Positions 38,547 to 46,845 of a stretch of 64,000 bases of DNA are shown here, piece after piece. The stretch is from Ornithinibacillus caprae (GTDB lineage Bacteria > Bacillota > Bacilli > Bacillales > Amphibacillaceae). Numbering within the stretch: the first letter of the stretch is position 1; every line of letters begins with the position of its first letter. The position numbers and the translations under genes were made by a program. Location of the stretch: the NCBI RefSeq assembly GCF_009728145.1, contig NZ_WOCA01000001.1, forward strand, positions 372,001 to 436,000, written 5' to 3'. The notes under the pieces were generated by a model that saw only the letters and a program-made list of their open reading frames with translations, searched no databases and was not told the origin of the DNA.

Positions 38547-39530
38547 GTGAAAATCGGCTATCGTACAATAAAGACAGCAATTGGAACTCCGATTGCAGTA
38601 TTAATTGCGCAACTACTTGGGGTAACGAATTTTATATCTGCAGGTATTTTAACCATATTAAGTATACAGCCTTCAAGGAAGAGATCCGTATTAAGTGCCT
38701 GGCATCGGTTTTTTGCTTGTATAATAGCCAGTGTGCTTTCTTATTTATTCTTTGAGTTTATTGGTTATAATACACTAGTTTTGGGGTTAATGTTAGTATT
38801 GTTTATTCCTATTACCGTATTTTTTAAAATTACTCCCGGAATTGCAACAAGTTCTGTCATAACATTAAATCTGTATAGCACTGGAAATATTACATTTTCC
38901 TTTTTAATGGAACAATACTTACTGATCATAGTTGGTCTTGGGGTTGGATTATTAGTTAATTTATATATGCCTAGCTATGATAACAAACTGAAGGAAAAGC
39001 AAAAAAAATTGGAGCATTGCTTTCGTGTCATTTTACTTGAAATTGCATTATACATAAGGGAAAACGATTCAAAATGGGATGGAAAAGAAATTGCACAATC
39101 AGAGGAGATATTAGATGAAGCAAGTGACTTAGTAAAGTTAGACAGAGAAAATCACATGCTTCGGTCTAAACATCCATACTACGACTATTTTATTATGCGT
39201 TCCAAACAATTGGAATTGCTTCGCAAAATGTTACCTCTTGTAACAAGGTTACCTAAAACGGATCAGATCTCATTGAGAATAGCTAATTTTTTTGAAAAAT
39301 TAGCAGATGTCGTACATCCAGGCAATACCGCAATTATATACCTAGAGGAATTACACCAATTAAAACATGATTTTAATCAATTCGAATTACCTAAAACACG
39401 TGAAGAATTTGAAACAAGAGCTAATATGTTTCGGTTATTATTGGAAATAGAAAGTTATCTTTTAATTAAAAGTAAATATAAACAGAGTGACGTTTTAAAA
39501 AAGCAAATAAAAAAGACTGGCACTACGTAA
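38547..39530 (+). CDS. yqjA: aromatic acid exporter family protein YqjA
   Basis: A 327-residue membrane protein (DUF939/ArAE_1 type): about five N-terminal hydrophobic helices (roughly 5-145) and a helical cytoplasmic C-terminal half (about 150-320). The family is annotated as possible aromatic acid exporters, but substrate and direction are unproven. It starts at GTG 38547 with AAGGAG upstream. The terminator stem starts within its last codons. Confidence 0.85.
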   Translation: MKIGYRTIKTAIGTPIAVLIAQLLGVTNFISAGILTILSIQPSRKRSVLSAWHRFFACIIASVLSYLFFEFIGYNTLVLGLMLVLFIPITVFFKITPGIATSSVITLNLYSTGNITFSFLMEQYLLIIVGLGVGLLVNLYMPSYDNKLKEKQKKLEHCFRVILLEIALYIRENDSKWDGKEIAQSEEILDEASDLVKLDRENHMLRSKHPYYDYFIMRSKQLELLRKMLPLVTRLPKTDQISLRIANFFEKLADVVHPGNTAIIYLEELHQLKHDFNQFELPKTREEFETRANMFRLLLEIESYLLIKSKYKQSDVLKKQIKKTGTT

Positions 39531-39549
39531 AATAGTTAACCAGTCTTTT
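39511..39549 (+). terminator. terminator overlapping the yqjA stop
   Basis: AAAAGACTGG (39511-39520) pairs with CCAGTCTTTT (39540-39549) around a 19-base loop that contains the yqjA stop codon. A and T runs on both sides would let it serve the minus-strand small gene too. Confidence 0.7.
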
Positions 39550-39607
39550 GTTTGCAGATAGAGATAATAAAAGTGCTACTGTACATAAGAGATTTACTTT
39601 AATTGAA

Positions 39608-39745
39608 TTATATGAACAACACTAATCCTGCAGTTAGTGATGAAAGAAGCATTGCTATAATCATAATCCAGACAATAATTTTTACGTTACGTTCGCGTTT
39701 TGATTTTTTTCTTGGCATTGGTTTGTTCGTTTGTTTTGTAGCCAT
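39608..39745 (-). CDS. 45-residue Prli42-like single-pass membrane peptide (DUF4044 type)
   Basis: A short reading frame encodes a basic N-terminus (MATKQTNKPMPRKKSKRERN) followed by one transmembrane helix (about 23-44, IVWIMIIAMLLSSLTAGLVLF) at the very C-terminus. A textbook AAGGAGG lies 9 bases before the ATG. Size, KR-rich head and the MLLSSL-type helix resemble Prli42, the tiny membrane anchor of the stressosome in Listeria, and the DUF4044 family. Assignment rests on pattern only. It is encoded alone, opposite its neighbours. Confidence 0.75.
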   Translation of the reverse strand: MATKQTNKPMPRKKSKRERNVKIIVWIMIIAMLLSSLTAGLVLFI

Positions 39746-39891
39746 TTAAATGTCCTCCTTAATAATCCCTTTGCTAATTGTATTTTAACGTTAAAATTAA
39801 TATTGGACAAGTAGAAAAAAATAATTAAAAATAGAGATAAAGTAAATTCTAAATTTTACACACATTTTGTCTTAGAAATGGAGATGAGAAA

Positions 39892-41538
39892 ATGGATGAA
39901 ATAAAAGGTAGCTCTAAGCAAAGGTGGATGAATTCTGTCGACTCAACATTAAAGCGCTTTCCTGAACGAAAAGATACATTTACAACCTCCTCAAATGTAG
40001 AAATTGATCGAATCTATGATTCTAGTAATGATCAATATTATGAAGAGAAGCTTGGATATCCAGGGGAATACCCGTACACGAGAGGAATTCAACCCACGAT
40101 GTATCGTAGTCGCTTTTGGACGATGCGTCAATATGCTGGTTTTGGCTCAGCTGAAGAAACGAATAAGCGTTTTCGATATTTATTAGAACAAGGACAAACT
40201 GGTCTATCGGTTGCCTTTGATTTACCTACTCAAATTGGTTATGACTCGGACGATCCTATGTCAGAAGGTGAAGTTGGAAAAGTAGGCGTTGCAATAGATT
40301 CATTGAAAGATATGGAAAAGCTTTTTGATCAAATACCACTAGATCAAGTAAGTACATCTATGACAATTAATGCACCAGCTTCAGTTCTGTTATGTATGTA
40401 TATGGCGGTTGGTGAAAAACAGGGTGTACCGTTGGAAAAACTAACGGGTACGATTCAAAATGATATTTTAAAAGAATACATTGCTAGAGGAACATATATT
40501 TACCCACCAAAGCCGTCCATGAGATTAATCACAAATATCTTTGAATACTGTCAGCAAAATGTTCCTAAGTTTAATACGATTAGTATATCGGGTTATCATA
40601 TACGAGAGGCTGGTTCAACTGCTGTACAAGAGGCTGCTTTTACCATTGCAAATGGTATGGCATATGTTGATGCAGCACTCGAATCAGGACTTGCAATTGA
40701 TGATTTTGCACCACGACTTGCTTTTTTCTTTAATGCACATAATAACTTCTTTGAAGAAGTTGCAAAATTCCGTGCTGCACGTCGAGTATGGGCAAAGATC
40801 ATGAAGGAACATTATCAAGCTAAAAATCCAAAAAGTTGGAAGCTTCGTTTCCATACTCAAACTGGTGGATCCACTTTAACCGCACAACAACCAGATAATA
40901 ATATTGTGCGTGTTACAATGCAAGCGCTTGCTGCTGTATTAGGTGGAACCCAAAGCTTGCACACTAATTCTCGTGATGAAGCATTGTCATTACCAACGGA
41001 AGATTCGGCACGAATTGCGCTAAGGACACAACAAATCATTGCTAATGAAAGTGGAGTGGCAGATACAATAGATCCATTAGGTGGTTCTTATTATGTTGAA
41101 GCTCTGACAGATCAAATTGAAGAAGAGATTAATAAATATCTAGAGCGGATTAAAGAAATCGGTGGAGCTGTTAAAGCAGTTGAAGAAGGTTATATGCAAC
41201 GCGAAATACATCACAATGCATACGAAACACAAAAAAGAATCGAGACTCAAGAAGAAATTATTGTTGGGTTAAATAAATACACATTAGATGAGGAAGTTAA
41301 TCCAGATCTACTAAAAGTAGATGAAGAATTAGAAAAGGAGCAAGTAAAGCAAGTTCAACAAGTTCGTAATGAACGTGACGACCAAGAGGTGAAGGTAGCT
41401 CTAGAACAAATTCGAACTGCTGCAAAATCTGATGACGAAAACTTGATTCCACATATTTTAAAAGCTGTAAAAGATTATGCAACAATAGGAGAAATTTGCA
41501 ACGTATTACGCGATGAATTTGGAGAATACACCGGCTAA
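39892..41538 (+). CDS. mcmA: methylmalonyl-CoA mutase large (catalytic) subunit
   Basis: A 548-residue acyl-CoA mutase barrel domain without a B12-binding domain. It contains [44 protein letters not shown] and [13 protein letters not shown]. The Tyr in RQYAGF and Arg in PSMR favour methylmalonyl-CoA over isobutyryl-CoA as substrate. The cobalamin domain is supplied by the next gene. The reaction interconverts methylmalonyl-CoA and succinyl-CoA. GGAG precedes the ATG. B. subtilis has no such gene at this place. Confidence 0.88.
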   Translation: MDEIKGSSKQRWMNSVDSTLKRFPERKDTFTTSSNVEIDRIYDSSNDQYYEEKLGYPGEYPYTRGIQPTMYRSRFWTMRQYAGFGSAEETNKRFRYLLEQGQTGLSVAFDLPTQIGYDSDDPMSEGEVGKVGVAIDSLKDMEKLFDQIPLDQVSTSMTINAPASVLLCMYMAVGEKQGVPLEKLTGTIQNDILKEYIARGTYIYPPKPSMRLITNIFEYCQQNVPKFNTISISGYHIREAGSTAVQEAAFTIANGMAYVDAALESGLAIDDFAPRLAFFFNAHNNFFEEVAKFRAARRVWAKIMKEHYQAKNPKSWKLRFHTQTGGSTLTAQQPDNNIVRVTMQALAAVLGGTQSLHTNSRDEALSLPTEDSARIALRTQQIIANESGVADTIDPLGGSYYVEALTDQIEEEINKYLERIKEIGGAVKAVEEGYMQREIHHNAYETQKRIETQEEIIVGLNKYTLDEEVNPDLLKVDEELEKEQVKQVQQVRNERDDQEVKVALEQIRTAAKSDDENLIPHILKAVKDYATIGEICNVLRDEFGEYTG

Positions 41539-41594
41539 CTAAGGCTATTTTCGGATTAAAGACAAGGGGAACAAGATGAAAAGGGGAGAGACAG

Positions 41595-42419
41595 ATGAGG
41601 AAAATTCGTGTATTAATTGCTAAACCCGGATTAGATGGTCATGACCGAGGGGCATTGGTTATAGCACAAGCATTACGAGACCATGGAATGGAAGTTATAT
41701 ATACAGGACTACGACAATCACCTGTACAAATTGCACAAGCTGCAATCCAAGAAGATGTTGATGTAATAGGTCTTTCTTCTTTATCAGGTGCACATAAAGC
41801 ATTATTTCCAAAAGTGATCGAAGCTCTAGAACAACGACATGCCGGAGATATACCAGTTGTTGCAGGGGGAGTTATCCCAAGTGAGGATATACCCTTTCTG
41901 TTAGAAAAAGGAGTTAAAAAGATTTTTACAAGTGGTTCATCAACAGAGAGCTTAGCAGAGTATATTAAACAACTTGTACAACCAAACGTTGATCCAATTC
42001 CAGCACCAAAAAAAATTGCCCATATTGGTATAGCGGTTAAATCAATAGATAGCGTTCTTTCTTTGTATACAGATTCACTCGATTTAGAGATTGAGAATAT
42101 AGAAGATGTTGAGTCAGAAGGTGTTAAAGTAGCTTTCCTTAAAATCGGTGAAAGTCGTATTGAATTACTAGAACCAGTTGACCAATCTTCTCCAATCCAG
42201 CAATTTATTGCGAAAAAAGGCGAAGGTATCCATCATATTGCGCTTGAGGTAGAGGATATTCATGCTCGTATGGAAAAATTAAAGAAAAATGGTTTTTCCT
42301 TTATTAATGATCAGCCAAAGGAAGGAGCTCATAAAAGTCAAATCGCCTTTCTTCATCCAAAATCTTCTCATGGTGTCCTTTACGAACTTTGTCAGCCAGA
42401 GAAAGGAAGGGAAAATTAG
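41595..42419 (+). CDS. fused cobalamin-binding mutase subunit and methylmalonyl-CoA epimerase
   Basis: A 274-residue two-domain protein. Residues 1-133 are a B12-binding domain with the lower-ligand motif [10 protein letters not shown] (His16) plus GLSSLSGAH and GGVIPSED. Residues about 142-272 are a VOC-fold epimerase starting [12 protein letters not shown], with ELLEP, HHIALEV and LYELCQ supplying metal ligands (His, Glu). The first domain completes the mutase encoded upstream; the second converts (S)- to (R)-methylmalonyl-CoA. In B. subtilis the epimerase-like YqjC stands alone at this position. One uninterrupted frame, so the fusion is real. Confidence 0.9.
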   Translation: MRKIRVLIAKPGLDGHDRGALVIAQALRDHGMEVIYTGLRQSPVQIAQAAIQEDVDVIGLSSLSGAHKALFPKVIEALEQRHAGDIPVVAGGVIPSEDIPFLLEKGVKKIFTSGSSTESLAEYIKQLVQPNVDPIPAPKKIAHIGIAVKSIDSVLSLYTDSLDLEIENIEDVESEGVKVAFLKIGESRIELLEPVDQSSPIQQFIAKKGEGIHHIALEVEDIHARMEKLKKNGFSFINDQPKEGAHKSQIAFLHPKSSHGVLYELCQPEKGREN

Positions 42420-43967
42420 ATGGATATTTTTGATAAAATAAATGAATTATATGATAAGCGAAGACTAACCGAGCTTGGTGGTGGAGATGAGCGCATTGAA
42501 AAACAGCATGCAAAAGGGAAGCTCACTGCGAGAGAAAGAATTGACTATCTATTAGATGATGGTACATTTGTTGAGTTAAATACTTTTATTGAACATCGTG
42601 GAACGGACTTTGGCATGAATAATACAGATGCAAAAGGTGAAGGTGTTGTTACTGGATATGGTAAAATAAATGGGAAGCCCGTATATTTATTTGCACAGGA
42701 TTTTACAGTGTACGGTGGAGCATTAGGGGAAATGCATGGCAAAAAAATTGCTGCAGTAATGGATTTAGCAGCTAAAAATGGAGTGCCTTTTATTGGATTA
42801 AATGATTCTGGTGGTGCTAGGATTCAAGAAGGGGTATCTTCTTTAGATGGATATGGACATGTGTTTTATCGGAATTCGATCTATTCTGGTGTTATCCCGC
42901 AAATTTCTGTAATTATGGGACCTAGTGCTGGTGGGGCTGTTTATTCTCCAGCAATTACCGATTTTGTTATTATGGTAGAAAAGACATCACAAATGTTTAT
43001 TACTGGCCCTAAGGTTATTGAAACGGTTACTGGTGAAAAAATATCCTCCGAGGATCTAGGGGGAGCATATATTCATAACTCCAAAAGTGGAAATGCACAT
43101 TTAAAAACAAAGACGGAATATGAAGCACTAGATGCGGTTAAAAAGCTATTAAGCTACCTTCCGAGTAATTATAATGAAAAGCCAGAAGTAGAAGCCTTTC
43201 AAGAAGAGGAACAGCTTCGTCCTGCGTTAACGGATATTGTTCCTTTTGATTCCACTAGACCATATGATGTAAAAAATGTTATTTCGCAAGTTGTTGATCC
43301 AGACAGTTTTTATGAAATACATCCAGACTTTGCAAAAAATATTGTTGTTGGATTTGCAAAAGTAAATGGACAAGCAGTTGGATTAGTCTGTAACCAACCT
43401 AAGTATTTGGCAGGTGGACTTGATATTGATTCAAGTGACAAAGCAGCTAGATTTATCCGTTTTTGTGATTCGTTTAATATCCCGTTAATAACGTTTGAAG
43501 ATGTTACAGGTTTTTTTCCTGGTATTAAGCAAGAGCATGGTGGTATTATACGTCATGGAGCTAAAATCCTATATGCATATTCGGAGGCTACCGTACCTAA
43601 AATAACAATTATTACTAGAAAAGCCTATGGTGGAGCATATGTTGCCCTTAACAGTAAATCTATTGGGGCAGACTTGGTTTATGCTTGGCCAAATGCAGAA
43701 ATTGCGGTAATGGGTCCAGAAGGTGCTGCAAACATTATTTTCGCTAAGGAAATTGCAGAAAGCGATGATCCTGATAAAACAAGACAAGAAAAGATTGATA
43801 CGTACCGAGAAAAATTTGCTAATCCATACATTGCGGCAGGATTAGGAATGGTTGATGATGTTATTGATCCACGAGAGACAAGGGGCAAGTTGATACAAGC
43901 AATCGAAATGCTCCAACATAAACAAGAACACCGGCCACAAAAAAAACATGGGAATATCCCATTGTAA
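42420..43967 (+). CDS. yqjD: propionyl-CoA carboxylase beta subunit (YqjD)
   Basis: A 515-residue carboxyltransferase with two crotonase-like halves: LNDSGGARIQEGVSSLDGYG and GPSAGGAVYSP in the first, ITFEDVTGFFPG and RKAYGGAYVA in the second. It should carboxylate propionyl-CoA to methylmalonyl-CoA with a biotin carboxylase and carrier not encoded nearby. It begins right after the fusion gene stop, with AAAGGAAGGG upstream, so the three genes form one operon. Confidence 0.9.
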   Translation: MDIFDKINELYDKRRLTELGGGDERIEKQHAKGKLTARERIDYLLDDGTFVELNTFIEHRGTDFGMNNTDAKGEGVVTGYGKINGKPVYLFAQDFTVYGGALGEMHGKKIAAVMDLAAKNGVPFIGLNDSGGARIQEGVSSLDGYGHVFYRNSIYSGVIPQISVIMGPSAGGAVYSPAITDFVIMVEKTSQMFITGPKVIETVTGEKISSEDLGGAYIHNSKSGNAHLKTKTEYEALDAVKKLLSYLPSNYNEKPEVEAFQEEEQLRPALTDIVPFDSTRPYDVKNVISQVVDPDSFYEIHPDFAKNIVVGFAKVNGQAVGLVCNQPKYLAGGLDIDSSDKAARFIRFCDSFNIPLITFEDVTGFFPGIKQEHGGIIRHGAKILYAYSEATVPKITIITRKAYGGAYVALNSKSIGADLVYAWPNAEIAVMGPEGAANIIFAKEIAESDDPDKTRQEKIDTYREKFANPYIAAGLGMVDDVIDPRETRGKLIQAIEMLQHKQEHRPQKKHGNIPL

Positions 43968-43994
43968 AGTTATTTACATAGGAGGATTACATCA

Positions 43995-45122
43995 ATGACA
44001 ACGATTAATAAGGAACGACTAATTAATGAATTTATGGAACTTGTCCAAATTGATTCTGAAACAAAATTTGAGACAGAAATTGCAGCAGTTTTAAAAGATA
44101 AATTCTCATCACTTGGATTAGAAGTGGTTGAAGATGACAGTAAAGAAAAAACTGGCCATGGAGCGGGGAATTTAATTTGTACTCTAAAGGGAAATAAACA
44201 AGGGGTTGACCCAATTTATTTTACATCCCATATGGATACGGTAGTACCTGGTAAAGGTGTAAAACCTTCAATTAAGGATGATGATTATATCGTTTCTGAT
44301 GGAACGACAATTTTAGGGGCAGATGATAAGGCAGGACTTGCTGCTATTTTAGAATCTATACGTTCATTAAAAGAAAATAATGAGGAACATGGTGATGTTC
44401 AGTTCGTCATTACCGTAGGAGAAGAATCTGGATTAGTTGGCGCTAAAGCATTAGATAGCTCATTAATTAATGCAAAATTTGGGTATGCGATTGATAGTAA
44501 TGGGGATGTAGGGGACATCATTGTTGCTGCACCCACTCAAGCTAAAGTATTTGCTATTATTAAAGGTAAAACAGCTCATGCTGGTGTAGCTCCTGAAAAA
44601 GGTGTCTCTGCTATTACGCTAGCTGCAAAAGCTATTTCTAAAATGCCACTTGGCCGTATTGATGAAGAGACGACTGCAAATATTGGTCGTTTTGAAGGTG
44701 GAAAACAAACGAATATAGTTGTCGATCATGTTGAAATCCTCGCAGAAGCACGTTCCTTAGTGCCAGAGAAAATGGAAGCTCAAGTTGCTAAAATGAAAGA
44801 AGCTTTCGAAACTACCGCACAGGAATTTGGTGGAGAAGCTGTAGTCGATATTAAAATCATGTATCCAGGGTATAAGCAAGAAGCAGGAGACCAAGTAGTA
44901 GAAGTCGCAAGAAATGCTGCCAAATCCATTGGACGTGAAAGTAAACTATTAAAGAGTGGCGGTGGTAGTGATGCGAACGTTATTGCCGGATTTGGAATTC
45001 CAACGGTTAATCTAGCTGTTGGTTATGAAGAAATTCATACGACAAATGAAAGAATTCCTGTGAGCGAGTTAGTTAAAATAACAGAATTAGTAGAGGCGAT
45101 TATTAAAGAAGTTGCTAAATAA
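43995..45122 (+). CDS. yqjE: M20 tripeptidase T-like peptidase (YqjE)
   Basis: A 375-residue zinc aminopeptidase of the M20 (PepT-like) family. Metal-binding residues are in TSHMDTV and GADDKAG, the catalytic Glu in GEESGLVGAK and a C-terminal His in YEEIHTTNE. The dimerisation lid domain is at about 180-290. Probably cytoplasmic and acting on short peptides. AGGAGG precedes the ATG; a terminator follows. Confidence 0.9.
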   Translation: MTTINKERLINEFMELVQIDSETKFETEIAAVLKDKFSSLGLEVVEDDSKEKTGHGAGNLICTLKGNKQGVDPIYFTSHMDTVVPGKGVKPSIKDDDYIVSDGTTILGADDKAGLAAILESIRSLKENNEEHGDVQFVITVGEESGLVGAKALDSSLINAKFGYAIDSNGDVGDIIVAAPTQAKVFAIIKGKTAHAGVAPEKGVSAITLAAKAISKMPLGRIDEETTANIGRFEGGKQTNIVVDHVEILAEARSLVPEKMEAQVAKMKEAFETTAQEFGGEAVVDIKIMYPGYKQEAGDQVVEVARNAAKSIGRESKLLKSGGGSDANVIAGFGIPTVNLAVGYEEIHTTNERIPVSELVKITELVEAIIKEVAK

Positions 45123-45127
45123 GTTGG

Positions 45128-45162
45128 AAGAACCTTTGGAAACTATTCTAAAGGTTCTTTTC
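45128..45162 (+). terminator. terminator after yqjE
   Basis: Stem AGAACCTTT / AAAGGTTCT with an A/T-rich loop and TTTTCTT tail, directly after the stop codon. Confidence 0.85.
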
Positions 45163-45190
45163 TTATGTTCCTTTTATAACTGGTGCAAAG

Positions 45191-45515
45191 GCGCACTCTG
45201 ATTGAAGATTCACTTTATCCCGCATATAACGGGCAGTAAGCCGCCCAAAACATGGCGGTTAAGTCAAGGAGCTTAAGTGGGGGGCAACTGCCCGTAAATG
45301 TCCGATTCGTTCATCTAACAATCAAAGGGGAGATAAAGCGCCCCCCTCTGATTGAAGATTCACTTTATCCCGCATATAACGGGCAGTAATCCCCCAAAAC
45401 ATGGCGGTTAGTCAAGGAGCTTAACTGGGGCAACTGCCCGTAAATGCCCGATTCGTTCATCTAACAATCAAAGGGGAGATAAAGCGCCCCCTCTGATTGA
45501 AGATTCACTTTATGA
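45191..45515 (+). repeat. tandem intergenic repeat, about 2.2 copies of 145-150 bp
   Basis: The unit starts GCGC, CTCTGATTGAAGATTCACTT and repeats at 45191 (150 bases), 45341 (145 bases) and 45486 (first 30 bases only). Units are nearly identical. Each holds hairpins: CCCG-CATATAA-CGGG, a CCGCC/GGCGG arm pair in unit 1, GGGGCAACTGCCC, and partly complementary ends (TGATTG near the start, CAATCA near the end). There is no reading frame. The third copy runs into the dinB promoter. It looks like a structured dispersed element that duplicated locally. Confidence 0.88.
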
Positions 45516-45541
45516 TATAATGGATATACAAACAATTGTTC
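45513..45541 (+). promoter_or_regulatory. dinB promoter with weak LexA-like site
   Basis: TGATATAAT (45513-45521) is an extended -10 directly at the end of the third repeat copy. AAAC-AATT-GTTC (45530-45541) lies just downstream and differs by one base from the GAAC-N4-GTTC core of the Bacillus LexA box. Confidence 0.45.
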
Positions 45542-45557
45542 TTAAGGATGTAAAATC

Positions 45558-46802
45558 ATGGTACAAGAGTCTAATAAAAGAAGAATAATATTTCACATTG
45601 ATATGAACTGCTTCTATGCTTCTGTTGAAGCGGCATATAATCCAGCGTTAAAGGGAAAACCTTTAGCTATTGCAGGAAACCCTGAGGAACGTAGGGGGAT
45701 TATTGTAACTAGTAGTTATGAAGCAAGAGCAAAAGGTGTAAAAACAACGATGCCTCTTTGGCAAGCACGAAAGCTATGTCCAAATCTGATTGTAATGCGT
45801 CCTAACTTCGAACGGTATCGAAGTGCCTCACGTGAAATTTTTAAAATGATGGCAGAAATTACTCCCTATGTTCAACCAGTGTCAATCGATGAAGGGTATA
45901 TGGACGTTACGGATGTCAAACATTTAGGGACACCAATAGAAATAGCTGAAAATCTACAAAAACAAATTTTAGACAATCTTGATTTGCCATGTAGTATCGG
46001 TATTGCACCAAATAAGTTTTTGGCAAAAATGGCTTCAGATATGAAAAAACCGTTAGGAATTACCATTTTACGCAAACGAGAGATTGCAACAAAGCTATGG
46101 CCATTGCCTGTTGAAGAAATGTATGGAGTAGGAGAGAAAACAGCAGAAAAATTACATGCAATTGATATTAATACGATTAAGGATCTTGCCAGTAAAGATG
46201 AATATCAATTGAAGCAGATATTAGGCGTTAATGGTGAAAGACTAAAAAATAGAGCAAATGGAATTGATTTAAGTCCTGTAGACCCTGATGCAGTCAATGA
46301 ATTTAAAAGTATCGGTAGTTCACAAACGTTACCGCAAGATACTACTAATGAGGCTGAAATTCGTGGGTTAATGCTGTCATTAGCTGATAATATTGAACGA
46401 AGAATGAAACGAAAACAAGTAGCGGGTAAGACTGTTCAGTTAATGATTTGTTATCATGATCGTAAGACAATTACAAGAAGTAAAAAACTACAATCATTTA
46501 TTGAGGATAAAAAAGATATTGTTTATATAGCCCAAGATTTATGGCAGGAACATTGGAATCAAGAACCAATTCGCTTATTAGGGATTACGATACAGGATAT
46601 TCATGATAAACAAGATATAGCGGAGCAGTTAGATTTATTTACGTATGAGAAAGAAGCTAGTAAGGAGAAACTCTATTCAGCAATTGATCAGTTAACAACT
46701 AAATATGGTAAAAACCCATTTAAACAAATAAGAAATACAGTAGTACAAGATCAACCTCGAACAAGTTTTCAGAAGGATTTTTTAGATGATTATAGAAAAT
46801 AG
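45558..46802 (+). CDS. dinB: DNA polymerase IV
   Basis: A 414-residue Y-family translesion polymerase (B. subtilis YqjH/PolY1). The catalytic Asp is in HIDMNCFYASVE (start) and the Asp-Glu pair in VSIDEGYMDVT; the helix-hairpin-helix region MYGVGEKTAEKLHAIDI follows. A clamp-binding motif, QLDLF, lies near residue 355. The ribosome binding site is AAGGATG, 8-9 bases from the ATG. Its promoter sits at the edge of a tandem repeat. Confidence 0.96.
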   Translation: MVQESNKRRIIFHIDMNCFYASVEAAYNPALKGKPLAIAGNPEERRGIIVTSSYEARAKGVKTTMPLWQARKLCPNLIVMRPNFERYRSASREIFKMMAEITPYVQPVSIDEGYMDVTDVKHLGTPIEIAENLQKQILDNLDLPCSIGIAPNKFLAKMASDMKKPLGITILRKREIATKLWPLPVEEMYGVGEKTAEKLHAIDINTIKDLASKDEYQLKQILGVNGERLKNRANGIDLSPVDPDAVNEFKSIGSSQTLPQDTTNEAEIRGLMLSLADNIERRMKRKQVAGKTVQLMICYHDRKTITRSKKLQSFIEDKKDIVYIAQDLWQEHWNQEPIRLLGITIQDIHDKQDIAEQLDLFTYEKEASKEKLYSAIDQLTTKYGKNPFKQIRNTVVQDQPRTSFQKDFLDDYRK

Positions 46803-46837
46803 AAGCCCTTCTATCAATGGAATGAGCTTCTATTTTT
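46799..46837. terminator. terminator between dinB and aldehyde dehydrogenase
   Basis: ATAGAAGC / GCTTCTAT stem with a 19-base loop and T run on the plus strand, starting at the dinB stop codon; the weaker A run may help the convergent gene. Confidence 0.7.
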
Positions 46838-46845
46838 AATTGTCC

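Noticed and set aside
41538-41595. Frameshift splitting a longer single-chain mutase
   Set aside because: The large subunit ends normally after its barrel domain, and the next gene has its own ribosome binding site and start; a true two-gene split.
45191-45515. CRISPR array or tRNA cluster
   Set aside because: Only two full units of about 150 bases with no unique spacers and no cloverleaf; not CRISPR and not tRNA.
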